Positions 19,994 to 27,649 of a stretch of 42,891 nt of DNA are shown in pieces. The notes under the pieces are model-generated. The model made no database searches, was not told the DNA's origin, and saw only the letters and a program-made list of their open reading frames with translations. Source of the DNA: a virus; the IMG/VR virus record IMGVR_UViG_3300025141_000214, positions 1 through 42,891 of that record; one strand, written 5' to 3'. Made by a program: the position numbers and the translations under genes. Every line of letters begins with the position of its first letter. The first letter of the stretch is position 1.

Positions 19994-20006
19994 ACTTAGA
20001 CTACCA

Positions 20007-20444
20007 ATGAAACCATCTGAACTTTTTAAAAAGTTAGGTGTTGGTGTATCAAGTAGTAATAGTGAAAACGGAATGCATGATTACAGTACATTCCAAGACG
20101 CAGTACCTGATATATTGACACTTGAAGAATTTGTTAATCTTATATATAAGAAAGTTATTAAGGATAACTCAAATCCCCATCGTTACTTTTCTGAACGATA
20201 TATACGTGATGAATATCTATCTACAGATATATGTGCAAATAATGATTATATCTTAGAGTTTACCAATAAAATGTTATTGTTGCAACAACGTATTGATATG
20301 AAAAAATACAACCATTTGTCGGAGTTTATAGTATTGGTTGTAAATCATTTAGCCGACAAGAGAACTGTAATATCCAAACAATGTTTGGAATTTTTAAACA
20401 AAATTTATAAGACAAAAGGTGATTTTAACGATACTTATAAATAA
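20007..20444 (+). CDS. Helical hypothetical protein, 145 aa
   Basis: Not recognised. Begins MKPSELFKKLGVGVSSSNSE. Largely helical with a Tyr-rich middle (SNPHRYFSERYIRDEYLSTD) and a C-terminal helix bundle-like part (RIDMKKYNHLSEFIVLVVNH). No membrane segment. TATAAATA overlaps its stop (20436-20443). Confidence 0.65.
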   Translation: MKPSELFKKLGVGVSSSNSENGMHDYSTFQDAVPDILTLEEFVNLIYKKVIKDNSNPHRYFSERYIRDEYLSTDICANNDYILEFTNKMLLLQQRIDMKKYNHLSEFIVLVVNHLADKRTVISKQCLEFLNKIYKTKGDFNDTYK

Positions 20445-20503
20445 GTACTATCTTAAAATACTTCTATCGGTAGATGGTTACTTTAAAAATCGGAGGACAC
20501 AAT

Positions 20504-20881
20504 ATGAATCATAACGAATTTTGGGATGATGATGAATTTGATTTCTTCAAGACGCTATCTGATAACGACAAGTTACTTTATATATACGATTTATTTCTTG
20601 GGGATTTTGATGATGAATATGAAATGGATGGTAGATTGGAATATGGTAATGATACGCTTGAACCTGGTGATTCTAAAAAAGAAAAAAAGTATGTATCTGT
20701 GAGTTTGAGTGAAGGTAGGTTGTCTATAACAGGTCCATCACTTTCAGTTGTTAGTAAAATATCAAATTTAATGATGGTAAACGGAATGATGTTTGCTGAC
20801 ACATCTATTGACTTTGAAAAAGAATCTGTAATATTGTCATATAGAATTGTGGGTAAGACACACCCAATGTCATTAAACTGA
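20504..20881 (+). CDS. Acidic hypothetical protein, 125 aa
   Basis: Not recognised. Very acidic N-terminal third (MNHNEFWDDDEFDFFKTLSD, GDFDDEYEMDG), then a beta-rich part (KKYVSVSLSEGRLSITGPSL). The ATG at 20504 is preferred to one at 20474 because GGAGGA (20492-20497) lies 6 nt ahead of it. An N-terminal acidic region could mimic DNA or bind a basic partner. Confidence 0.65.
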   Translation: MNHNEFWDDDEFDFFKTLSDNDKLLYIYDLFLGDFDDEYEMDGRLEYGNDTLEPGDSKKEKKYVSVSLSEGRLSITGPSLSVVSKISNLMMVNGMMFADTSIDFEKESVILSYRIVGKTHPMSLN

Positions 20882-20964
20882 CAATATGTCTTGTATTTTA
20901 CAATGGTATACTAATTGATTATATTAATATAGAATTATTTATTAACATTTTAAAAAGAGAGGTT

Positions 20965-21312
20965 ATGCTTACATTAACACCTTACAATGATTTTTTCAAT
21001 GACGCGTTTGATACTTTATTAACGCGGTCAAATCTTAAACAACTACCAGACTATAAGGTAGACAATGATGAACTAAAAATGAGTTTTGATGTTCCAGGGT
21101 TTTCTAAAAAAGACTTAGACATAAGTGTAGAAAATTCAGTTATTTACATTAAAGGAAAAACAGATACTCGTGAAATTTCAAAACAATACAAGGTAGGTTC
21201 TGACTGGGATTTATCTAAAACTGATGCTACTGTGCAAGATGGTATTTTGACCGTTAGTATTCCTAAATTAGAAGAGAAGAAAAAGAAGGTCATTGAAATT
21301 AAAGTTAAATAA
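20965..21312 (+). CDS. Small heat-shock protein, Hsp20/alpha-crystallin family, 115 aa
   Basis: ATP-independent holdase that keeps unfolded proteins soluble. The alpha-crystallin domain runs from about residue 30 to the end: DYKVDNDELKMSFDVPGFSK (29-48), DLDISVENSVIYIKGKTD, and the hallmark GILTVSIPKLEEKKKKVIEI near the C-terminus, where GxLTV replaces the usual A-x-x-x-n-G-v-L-T. The N-terminal arm is short (28 aa), as in phage Hsp20. RBS GAGAGG. It is part of the chaperone/protease group with ClpP- and GroES-like genes 2 kb downstream. Confidence 0.9.
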   Translation: MLTLTPYNDFFNDAFDTLLTRSNLKQLPDYKVDNDELKMSFDVPGFSKKDLDISVENSVIYIKGKTDTREISKQYKVGSDWDLSKTDATVQDGILTVSIPKLEEKKKKVIEIKVK

Positions 21313-21497
21313 TGTTCAACAAAGAAGTTATAAAATCTGGTGATAAGTTATATATAGTTTTGAGAAAGGTTCATATAGAACATAAACCAATAGTTGAAAC
21401 TTGGAAAGAACATCTTAATGCTGATAGAGTTTTTAGAAAAGAACCTTATTTTTATTTCGTTAAGGACATTATAGATTTAGAACCAACTGAAATTTGA
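21312..21497 (+). CDS. Small hypothetical protein, 61 aa
   Basis: Not recognised. Begins MFNKEVIKSGDKLYIVLRKV and continues with a Tyr/Phe-rich region (FRKEPYFYFVKDIIDLEP). The ATG overlaps the last base of the Hsp20 stop (TAATG), indicating translational coupling, so it is probably an accessory of the same transcript. A terminator follows 17 nt later. Confidence 0.65.
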   Translation: MFNKEVIKSGDKLYIVLRKVHIEHKPIVETWKEHLNADRVFRKEPYFYFVKDIIDLEPTEI

Positions 21498-21513
21498 TAC
21501 TTATTTAACATAA

Positions 21514-21540
21514 GAGGGCTTGAAAGAGTCCTCTTTTTTA
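21514..21540 (+). terminator. Intrinsic terminator after the Hsp20 operon
   Basis: AGAGGGCT (21514-21521) pairs with AGTCCTCT (21528-21535; one G.T) around a 6-nt loop, followed by a run of T. This ends the Hsp20 transcript. Confidence 0.9.
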
Positions 21541-21563
21541 ATGTCTATAAGAATATTGTTAAT

Positions 21564-21653
21564 ATGATAGCTGAATCTGAGATAGGGAACTATGTGTTGT
21601 AAAATACAGAACTAACGGGTTGGTAGAGAATCCCTGTTAGCTTATCATTTTTT
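21564..21653 (+). ncRNA. Candidate structured RNA with U-tract
   Basis: In a 297-nt gene gap. The outer stem ATGATA (21564-21569) pairs with TATCAT (21643-21648), continued across a bulge by GCTGA/TTAGC, and is followed directly by six T (21648-21653). An inner 8-bp stem pairs CTAACGGG (21612-21619) with CCTGTTAG (21633-21640); it competes for TTAGC with the outer stem, so two folds are possible. An upstream terminator (21514-21540) and this second one bracket a stretch of about 110 nt, enough for an independent small RNA. No known family is recognised. Confidence 0.45.
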
Positions 21654-21686
21654 GGATTACTTTCTTTTTTTTTCTTATTTATTAAC

Positions 21687-21710
21687 AATGGGGTTGTTTA
21701 CAACTCCATT
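21687..21710 (+). other. Perfect hairpin in the leader of the membrane protein gene
   Basis: AATGGGGTTGT (21687-21697) pairs with ACAACTCCATT (21700-21710), 11 bp with one G.T and only two unpaired bases at the tip (effectively a 4-6 nt loop). No T-run follows, so it is not a usual terminator; an RNA-processing site, protein-binding operator or cruciform are options. Confidence 0.5.
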
Positions 21711-21734
21711 ACTTCTTTAAAAGAAATAATTTAT

Positions 21735-21742
21735 TATAAATA
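21735..21742 (+). promoter_or_regulatory. Candidate late promoter TATAAATA
   Basis: An exact T4 late-promoter-like TATAAATA, 53 nt before the ATG at 21795, in non-coding DNA. A gp55-like sigma factor is encoded at 24968. The AT-rich background makes chance matches common, so confidence is low. Confidence 0.3.
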
Positions 21743-21794
21743 CAATTCAACCAGTTAATAAAACTAAAAAATTGTATAAAAAAGAGAAAAAAAC

Positions 21795-22820
21795 ATGAAA
21801 AAATATATAAATAAAAAAGTTGGATTTATCATACTAATGATTATCAGTACTTTATTGCTAGCAGGTTCTGCTGCATATTATTCAGTTTCTGGATTAAGTT
21901 CATTATTTGCAGGAGCAAGTTTTGCAGTAATGATAATGGCCGGAACTTTAGAATTTTCAAAAATAATCGTAGCATCTTATTTACATAACCATTGGAAAAC
22001 TGCAGGGTGGATGAAATACTACCTAACATTAGCAGTATTAGTTTTAATGGTAATAACATCAGCAGGTATATATGGGTTCTTAACATCTGCATATCAAAAA
22101 ACATCTGATGAATTAACAATCGTTGATAAACGGGTTAAAGTTATTGAACTAAAAAAGGGTAGGTTCTTAGAGCAGTTAAATGGATACACATTAGAAAAGA
22201 AAGATTTAAGTAAGGTTGTATCAGAGCTATCCAAAGGTCTATCTAATAATGTAATTCAATATAAAGATAAAGAAACTGGTCAAATCATAACAACCACATC
22301 ATCTTCAACTCGTAGGGCATTACAAAAAGAATTGGATGATTCAAAAGAACAACGTGGTATAGTATCACAGAAAATAGAATCAATAACAGATTCAGTAACA
22401 TCGTTGGAATTAAAAATATTAGATTTAGAATCCAATAATGACGCGTTAGCAGAAGTAGGCCCACTTAGGTATCTTTCTAAGATTACAAGTAAATCAATGG
22501 ATGTCATTGTCAATTGGTTTACATTATTGATTGTGTTTGTGTTTGACCCATTAGCCATTGCAATGGTTATAGCATTAAATAAATTGATAGCAACCAAACC
22601 TAAAGAAGAAGAGGTTGAGATTAAAATTAAGCCAGCAAAACCTAAACCACAAGAAAAGCCTAAAAAGAAAAAAGAAATAAAAGTTATTGATTACGTAAAG
22701 GTAGAACCCAAAAAAGAAGAACCTAAACCAGAAGAAAATCTATACAATGAAAATATACGGAAAGAACCACCACGAAAAGGTAAATATAGTGATGGTGATA
22801 ATGCAAATACTGGTAAATAA
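21795..22820 (+). CDS. Four-pass inner-membrane protein with Pro/Lys-rich tail, 341 aa
   Basis: Four hydrophobic segments: about 10-30, 33-60 (SLFAGASFAVMIMAGTLEFS), 74-97 and 238-262 (IVNWFTLLIVFVFDPLAIAM). Between TM3 and TM4 lies a long coiled-coil segment (about 105-225). The C-terminal 75 residues are Pro/Lys/Glu-rich (KPAKPKPQEKPKKKKEIKVI), like the spacer of TonB-type proteins, and could extend through the periplasm. Function unknown; candidate for lysis control, superinfection exclusion or replication-complex anchoring. Confidence 0.75.
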   Translation: MKKYINKKVGFIILMIISTLLLAGSAAYYSVSGLSSLFAGASFAVMIMAGTLEFSKIIVASYLHNHWKTAGWMKYYLTLAVLVLMVITSAGIYGFLTSAYQKTSDELTIVDKRVKVIELKKGRFLEQLNGYTLEKKDLSKVVSELSKGLSNNVIQYKDKETGQIITTTSSSTRRALQKELDDSKEQRGIVSQKIESITDSVTSLELKILDLESNNDALAEVGPLRYLSKITSKSMDVIVNWFTLLIVFVFDPLAIAMVIALNKLIATKPKEEEVEIKIKPAKPKPQEKPKKKKEIKVIDYVKVEPKKEEPKPEENLYNENIRKEPPRKGKYSDGDNANTGK

Positions 22821-22821
22821 A

Positions 22822-22853
22822 TTTGGATTATTCAAATATTTTTTGTATATTTA
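22822..22853 (+). promoter_or_regulatory. Host-type promoter TTTG-N20-TATATTTA
   Basis: TTTG 22822-22825 just after the membrane-gene stop, 20 nt, TATATTTA 22846-22853, 28 nt before the ClpP-like start. Same class as 4823, 5414, 11811 and 41571. Confidence 0.7.
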
Positions 22854-22880
22854 TATTAAACTTAAAAACAGTTATAATAT

Positions 22881-23519
22881 ATGAGTGACTTATATAGTGA
22901 CAACAGAACAATAACATCTGATACAGATGTGACTTATTCTACAAGTAATGGTAGTATGAAAGATAAATACTTCCAAGAGTTTAGAGAGTTTGATTATGCA
23001 ATTGATATTAGTGATAATATTATAATGATACAAGATGTAATACAAACTGGTCAACTTTTTGATTTTGTTTCAAAGGTAAGATTACTATTAAAGATTAATC
23101 CTATATCAAAACAAATAACAGTACTATTAAATTCAGGTGGTGGTGATGTAGTTGAAACATTAGCATTGATAGACTACATTAGGAGTTTAAAGGATAGTGA
23201 GGATATAAAAGTTAATATAGTTTGTAGAGGAATGGCAATGTCTGCTGCAGCACTATTACTTACTGCAGGTACTGGTTTAAGAGCCGCATCAAAACATTCA
23301 AAAATAATGGTACATCAACTATCATCATTCGCAGGTGGAAAGTTGGGTGATTTAAAATCAAACGCAAGGTTCGCTGAACAATTGGAAGACGATTGTAATT
23401 CAATAATGGAACAATGTACAAACAAAGATAAAGGGTGGTGGAAAGATAATCAACAAAATGATTACTTCTTATCAGCACAACAAGCATTAGAATTAGGTAT
23501 AATAGATAAAATAATTTAA
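22881..23519 (+). CDS. clpP: ClpP-like serine protease, 212 aa
   Basis: Predicted peptidase of the ClpP/crotonase fold. Complete triad: Ser121 in CRGMAMSAAALLLTAGTG (115-132), His145 in HSKIMVHQLSSFAGG (139-153) and Asp194 in QNDYFLSAQQALELGIID (192-209), aligning with RD..FlSA..A...GliD of ClpP. The oxyanion-hole-type LLNSGGGDVVETLALI (82-97) is also present. Residues 1-40 are a polar extension that could be a propeptide. Phage ClpP-like proteins often mature prohead proteins, but with tmRNA, GroES and Hsp20 nearby a general degradation role is also possible. GroES starts 3 nt downstream. No Clp ATPase is seen in the window. Confidence 0.85.
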   Translation: MSDLYSDNRTITSDTDVTYSTSNGSMKDKYFQEFREFDYAIDISDNIIMIQDVIQTGQLFDFVSKVRLLLKINPISKQITVLLNSGGGDVVETLALIDYIRSLKDSEDIKVNIVCRGMAMSAAALLLTAGTGLRAASKHSKIMVHQLSSFAGGKLGDLKSNARFAEQLEDDCNSIMEQCTNKDKGWWKDNQQNDYFLSAQQALELGIIDKII

Positions 23520-23522
23520 GTT

Positions 23523-23828
23523 ATGGAAATGGAATACAAGCCGTTAGGCGATAGAGTCGTAGTAGAGATAATAAAACGACACGATGAAAAAACAAAAGGT
23601 GGTTTATATAAACCCTCTGGTTCAGAAACAACAATGTTAGGTGAAGTAGTTGCAGTTGGTGGTGGTTTATTCACCCATACTGGTGACAAAATCCCAATGA
23701 CAGTCCAAGTTGGAGACACAGTACTTTTAGAGGGTACTGGTTTTAAACACAAAAATGGTGGTAAGACATACCACATATACAGGGAAAGTGAATTACTATC
23801 AATATTAAACGAAAACGTAACTGACTAA
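23523..23828 (+). CDS. groES: GroES-like co-chaperonin, 101 aa
   Basis: Ten-kDa chaperonin cap that would work with the host GroEL, as T4 gp31 does for capsid folding. Cpn10 features: YKPLGDRVVVEIIKRHDEKT (5-24) with the 'plgDRVlv' start, mobile loop TKGGLYKPSGSETT (24-37), GEVVAVGGG (41-49), VGDTVLLEGTG and YHIYRESELLSIL. Sequence similarity to bacterial GroES is greater than that of T4 gp31. Co-transcribed with the ClpP-like gene. Confidence 0.93.
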   Translation: MEMEYKPLGDRVVVEIIKRHDEKTKGGLYKPSGSETTMLGEVVAVGGGLFTHTGDKIPMTVQVGDTVLLEGTGFKHKNGGKTYHIYRESELLSILNENVTD

Positions 23829-23838
23829 TAATCAGTTA
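23818..23838 (+). terminator. Weak hairpin over the groES stop codon
   Basis: TAACTGA (23818-23824) pairs with TCAGTTA (23832-23838); the stop codon is in the loop. Only three T follow (TTAC), so it is at best a weak terminator or a stability element. Confidence 0.35.
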
Positions 23839-23903
23839 TTTACAAAATCACTATCATCACAACACGTTGATAATCAATTAGTTAACAATAAAAAATAAAA
23901 GTT

Positions 23904-24689
23904 ATGGTACACATTTTAGATGAAAATCAAATACAAGACAATTACAATAAGTTCCGAAAGTTAATCAATCAAACATTTACTGGTGAACGGTTAGAATCAC
24001 TAAACAAAATGTATGATACATTAGAGGATAGAATCATACTAACACCCGCATCATCTATGGAACATTTTCATAATGCATTCGCAGGAGGTTACATTGACCA
24101 CGTTCTTCGTGTAACACGTAACGCTATCAAGTTATATGAATTATATAATGAAGTTGGTATAGGATTTGGTGAGTTCACAAGAGAAACAGTAATTTTTACA
24201 GCTCTACACCACGATTTAGGTAAAGTTGGTAATGAAACTGATAGTTGGTATATTCCAAACGATTCCCAATGGCATATTGAAAACCAAGGTAAGATTTATA
24301 AATCAAATGACGATATGAATTTTATGAACATGAATGGTAGAACATTTTATATGTTGAATCATTATGGTATTAAAGTTGAAGAAATTGAATGGTTAGGGAT
24401 TCAACTGACAGATGGTATATATGATGAAGCTAACAAAGAGTATTATATGTCATATGCCCCTGGTAAAGCACTTAAAACATCGTTTCCATATCTTATGCAT
24501 CAAGCTGATGTTATGGCAACTCGGTATGAATATGAAAGGTGGTTACGTTCAAAAAAAAATAAACTACCAAGTAAAAATGTTGGTGGCAGACCTACAAAGA
24601 AACAAAAATTAAAAAATGTAAAGATGCCTGAAAAACTTGATTTCAAATCTATTTTTGGAGACAATGCAACTGGTGGTTCACCAAGTTAA
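23904..24689 (+). CDS. HD-domain phosphohydrolase, 261 aa
   Basis: Metal-dependent phosphohydrolase of the HD superfamily. His66 (AGGYIDHVLRV), the His102-His103-Asp104 signature (ALHHDLGKVGN) and Asp202 (MHQADVMATRYE) supply the H...HD...D ligands. The middle segment (SQWHIENQGKIYKSNDDMNF) and the basic C-terminal tail (about 215-261) are not part of the core. The substrate cannot be read from sequence; nucleotide or (p)ppGpp-like molecules are usual for this superfamily. Leader AAAAAATAAAAGTT. Confidence 0.85.
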   Translation: MVHILDENQIQDNYNKFRKLINQTFTGERLESLNKMYDTLEDRIILTPASSMEHFHNAFAGGYIDHVLRVTRNAIKLYELYNEVGIGFGEFTRETVIFTALHHDLGKVGNETDSWYIPNDSQWHIENQGKIYKSNDDMNFMNMNGRTFYMLNHYGIKVEEIEWLGIQLTDGIYDEANKEYYMSYAPGKALKTSFPYLMHQADVMATRYEYERWLRSKKNKLPSKNVGGRPTKKQKLKNVKMPEKLDFKSIFGDNATGGSPS

Positions 24690-24699
24690 ACTATAAAAT

Positions 24700-24990
24700 A
24701 TGGAAATTATTATCGTAATATTATCAGTGATAATTATAATGCTATCATATGGTATTTACAATCTTATGTTAAAGTATGAAACTCTTGAAGATGAGGTATC
24801 CCAATTTGATACTTTCATAGAGTTGGTATATACAAGTATGAGAACTGCATACTACAGAATGAAAAGTATAGACAGAGTTGGTTCTTTTGAATCCGATGAT
24901 GAAAGTGGTTATATCTTTAAGGAAATAAAATCCACAATGGAATTACTAAATAAACAATTTAATTTAGATGCCAAGGAAGAGAAAGAATAA
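24700..24990 (+). CDS. Small membrane-anchored protein, 96 aa
   Basis: N-terminal membrane helix MEIIIVILSVIIIMLSYGIY (1-20) and an acidic cytoplasmic or periplasmic helical domain (YETLEDEVSQFDTFIELVYT, then MELLNKQFNLDAKEEKE). The 3' end overlaps the sigma-factor gene by 23 nt, suggesting coupled translation. Function unknown. Confidence 0.75.
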   Translation: MEIIIVILSVIIIMLSYGIYNLMLKYETLEDEVSQFDTFIELVYTSMRTAYYRMKSIDRVGSFESDDESGYIFKEIKSTMELLNKQFNLDAKEEKE

Positions 24991-25681
24991 ACGATACTTC
25001 ACCCAAATTACAGAGATAGCTATAAATGCATATAACACTTGTGAAGACCAACGACTTAAAAATAAAATCTATAATAGATTTATACACTATCCATTTGATA
25101 AATTAGCTGAAAACGTAATACATACTTATAAAACATATTACTTCGATGTACCGTATGTAGATGTCAAAGCAAGTGTAGTTGCATTCTTAAATGAAAAGAT
25201 ACACAAGTTCAATGGTGACAATGGTAGAGCATTCTCGTACTTTACAGTAGTAGCTAGAAACTATTTATTTAATGAGAACAATGCTAACTATGCACGAATG
25301 AAATCCAGAGATGATGTATCAAAAATAGATACTTCAAGAAATATAATAAATGAAGTAGCACATAAACATATTAGAGAATCTAAATCTGATTTCATAGACC
25401 AATATGTGGAATATATAGATAAACATCTTTATATTATATTCACAAAAGACAGAGATAGGTCAATAGCAGATAGTATAAATGAATTATTCAGAAAACGAAT
25501 GGATTTATACTCTTACAATAAGAAAGCATTATATATACTTATTAGAGAGAGAACTGGTGTACATACACAGTACATTACAAAAGTGGTGGGTGTAATGAAA
25601 CGATTATATGCAGAACTTTATATGGAATATAACAAAGAAGGTTATCTACCGATGGATTATAAATTGAAGGATTATGGATAA
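24968..25681 (+). CDS. 55: T4 gp55-like late-transcription sigma factor, 237 aa
   Basis: Directs host RNA polymerase to late promoters. The region-2-like segment KFNGDNGRAFSYFTVVARN (80-98) followed by YLFNENNANYARMKSRDD is the part of the sigma family that binds core and melts the -10, and NHVDVKASVVAF-type helices precede it. The C-terminal part (KALYILIRERTGVHTQYITK) is HTH-like. Basic N-terminus (MPRKRKNKRYF). 237 aa is similar to, though longer than, T4 gp55 (185 aa). It sits at the head of the tail module. Confidence 0.8.
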   Translation: MPRKRKNKRYFTQITEIAINAYNTCEDQRLKNKIYNRFIHYPFDKLAENVIHTYKTYYFDVPYVDVKASVVAFLNEKIHKFNGDNGRAFSYFTVVARNYLFNENNANYARMKSRDDVSKIDTSRNIINEVAHKHIRESKSDFIDQYVEYIDKHLYIIFTKDRDRSIADSINELFRKRMDLYSYNKKALYILIRERTGVHTQYITKVVGVMKRLYAELYMEYNKEGYLPMDYKLKDYG

Positions 25682-26045
25682 AGATACAGAATTATTTAAA
25701 GGTAAGTCATTTTCAGACATTATGGCTGATATCTATACCAATTCAAAAAAGAAAGATAGACAGCTGAAATTATTAATAGCTCAATTAGAACCATTAGTTA
25801 AAGATATCAATGATGCAACAGTTGTAGTTCCATTGATTAAAGAATATATGGAAGTGGCAGTTAGGAATGATGACCAAATAGTTAAATTAGCTGCAATAAT
25901 CCAAAGAATGTTGAAAGATGCAAACTCTACAGATTCCAACAGTGGGTTCGGATTATCAGAGGATGAGAAACGACAATTATTAGAAAACGCAAAAGAGATT
26001 GATGATAAAATTGATTCTCTTAAAAACGATGGAGATGATGAATGA
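25674..26045 (+). CDS. Acidic helical protein, 123 aa (position suggests late-transcription or baseplate partner)
   Basis: Not recognised. Helical and acidic: KSFSDIMADIYTNSKKKDRQ, LKLLIAQLEPLVKDINDATV, with a C-terminal acidic tail (EIDDKIDSLKNDGDDE). It overlaps both the sigma-factor gene (8 nt) and the spike gene (4 nt). T4 has a small acidic coactivator (gp33) that works with gp55; its position and charge would fit, but no sequence motif was seen to prove it. Confidence 0.65.
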   Translation: MDKDTELFKGKSFSDIMADIYTNSKKKDRQLKLLIAQLEPLVKDINDATVVVPLIKEYMEVAVRNDDQIVKLAAIIQRMLKDANSTDSNSGFGLSEDEKRQLLENAKEIDDKIDSLKNDGDDE

Positions 26046-27118
26046 GTGTACAAACGGGTGTTGTTAAAAGTATAGTATTAAAAGATGGTGTTCCTAACGA
26101 CACATATAGAATTGAGGTATACGTAGGTGCATCATCGGGTGTACCACAACTCGCATGGCCAGTAGATTCAAACATAACAAAAGTTCCCATACTTGGTGAA
26201 ACGGTTTTATTATTTTCAGGAATAGGACCTGAATGCAAAAGTGCTACTGGTAGCCCACGTTTGTATTACCAACCAGTATCATTACAATCAAACCCCAATA
26301 ACAATGCACTACCGAACTCAAACGTACAGAAATCAGATTCTGGTGGAAGTGGTGGTTCTACTGGGGTAGTCGGTGATATGTTAGCAATTGCACTTGGAAA
26401 CCCAACACCAAACAATACCGATGATACTGAACATGATTTAGGTGAAGGTTTTACAGAGGATTCGACTATAAGCCCATTACAACCTTTTCTTGGAGATGTT
26501 CTAATAGAAGGTAGATTTGGCCATTCTCTTAGATTTGGATATACACCACAAACAAGTCAAACGACTAAAACCCCATCTTGGTCATCAAATAATGATTCAG
26601 ACCCAATAACCATACTATCAAATGGAAGAGGTGCATCTGGTGATAATAACAAATTCATCATAGAAGATATTGACGATGATAAGTCATCAATATGGTTATC
26701 ATCCACTCAAAAGATACGATTATCAACTTCACAAAACAAGTTAGGAACGGGTGTAGAATCACCAGCACAATATGATGGTGCAGGAATCACATTGAATTCT
26801 GATAGGATACTTTTAAATTCTAAAAAAGACCATATTATATTAAGTGCTAAGAAATCCGTAAATGTTGCAACACCAAATTGGGCAATGGATTTGGATTCAT
26901 TATTTACAGAGATTAAAAATTTAGTTGAGAATTTAGAAAAAGCACATGATGAGATTTCATCAATTGCACAAGCACTCAGTACTTCCCAAGTAACTACACA
27001 GATGGGCCCACAGCCTTTATTAAATTTTGCATCATTTACAACATCAAATATCAATACAAAGTCTAATAAAGCACAACTAACATCCATAAAACAAATTATA
27101 AGCAACATGGAACAATAG
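26042..27118 (+). CDS. Baseplate spike/hub protein, gp5-like without lysozyme, 358 aa
   Basis: Forms the central spike of the contractile tail. N-terminal OB-fold-like region: GVVKSIVLKDGVPNDTYRIE, then AWPVDSNITKVPILGETVLL. The middle FLGDVLIEGRFGHSLRFGYT (147-166) with ITILSNGRG and FIIEDIDDDKSSIWLSSTQK is the hallmark of gp5/gpV-like spikes. Beta-rich repeats follow (DRILLNSKKDHIILSAKKSV, which would form the beta-prism) and a C-terminal helix (DSLFTEIKNLVENLEKAH). No lysozyme domain, in contrast to T4 gp5. It starts the baseplate gene run. Confidence 0.8.
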   Translation: MSVQTGVVKSIVLKDGVPNDTYRIEVYVGASSGVPQLAWPVDSNITKVPILGETVLLFSGIGPECKSATGSPRLYYQPVSLQSNPNNNALPNSNVQKSDSGGSGGSTGVVGDMLAIALGNPTPNNTDDTEHDLGEGFTEDSTISPLQPFLGDVLIEGRFGHSLRFGYTPQTSQTTKTPSWSSNNDSDPITILSNGRGASGDNNKFIIEDIDDDKSSIWLSSTQKIRLSTSQNKLGTGVESPAQYDGAGITLNSDRILLNSKKDHIILSAKKSVNVATPNWAMDLDSLFTEIKNLVENLEKAHDEISSIAQALSTSQVTTQMGPQPLLNFASFTTSNINTKSNKAQLTSIKQIISNMEQ

Positions 27119-27162
27119 TAAAACCAAACATTTTGATATTTATATAAAAAAATAATTATATT

Positions 27163-27645
27163 ATGAAAGCAAGACAATTATCGAAGTTAGTAGAAGCAAT
27201 AGTTAGAAAGGTTATTAGAGAAGAGTTAAAACCAATTATAATGGAACTTAACGAAAACAAACGAACTAAAACTAAAAAAACTATTACTAAGAAAACCAAA
27301 AAGAAAGTTGACCCATTTGATGTATCTAATGTGTTAAACGAACATAGAGTAAAATCCAAACCCAAAATGAAGTTTGCAAAAGACTCTATGATTAATCAGT
27401 TATTAACAGAAACATATGATACCGATGAATGGCGTAGTATAAATGGTGGTAATTCATTCACATCTCAAAATGCACAAGCATTTGGATACGGTAGTCAAAC
27501 TGCAACCCCAACTAATATGACTCCAACGGTTGACCCAGAGGGTAGACCTGTGAATGTTGACTTGGAAGGAACTGCAGTAGGTGCTGCATTGACAAGAGAT
27601 TATTCAGCATTAATGAAAAAGATAAACTCTAAAAAAGGTGCATAA
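27163..27645 (+). CDS. Baseplate-region protein of unknown role, 160 aa
   Basis: Not recognised by function. Basic N-terminal helix (QLSKLVEAIVRKVIREELKP), a very Lys/Thr-rich segment (TKTKKTITKKTKKKVD) and a Gly/Ser/Thr-rich C-terminal half. It lies between the spike gene and gp25, the place for small baseplate or tail-assembly factors. The gap before it contains the AT-rich TTTTGATATTTATATAA, a possible late promoter. Confidence 0.65.
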   Translation: MKARQLSKLVEAIVRKVIREELKPIIMELNENKRTKTKKTITKKTKKKVDPFDVSNVLNEHRVKSKPKMKFAKDSMINQLLTETYDTDEWRSINGGNSFTSQNAQAFGYGSQTATPTNMTPTVDPEGRPVNVDLEGTAVGAALTRDYSALMKKINSKKGA

Positions 27646-27649
27646 CTAA

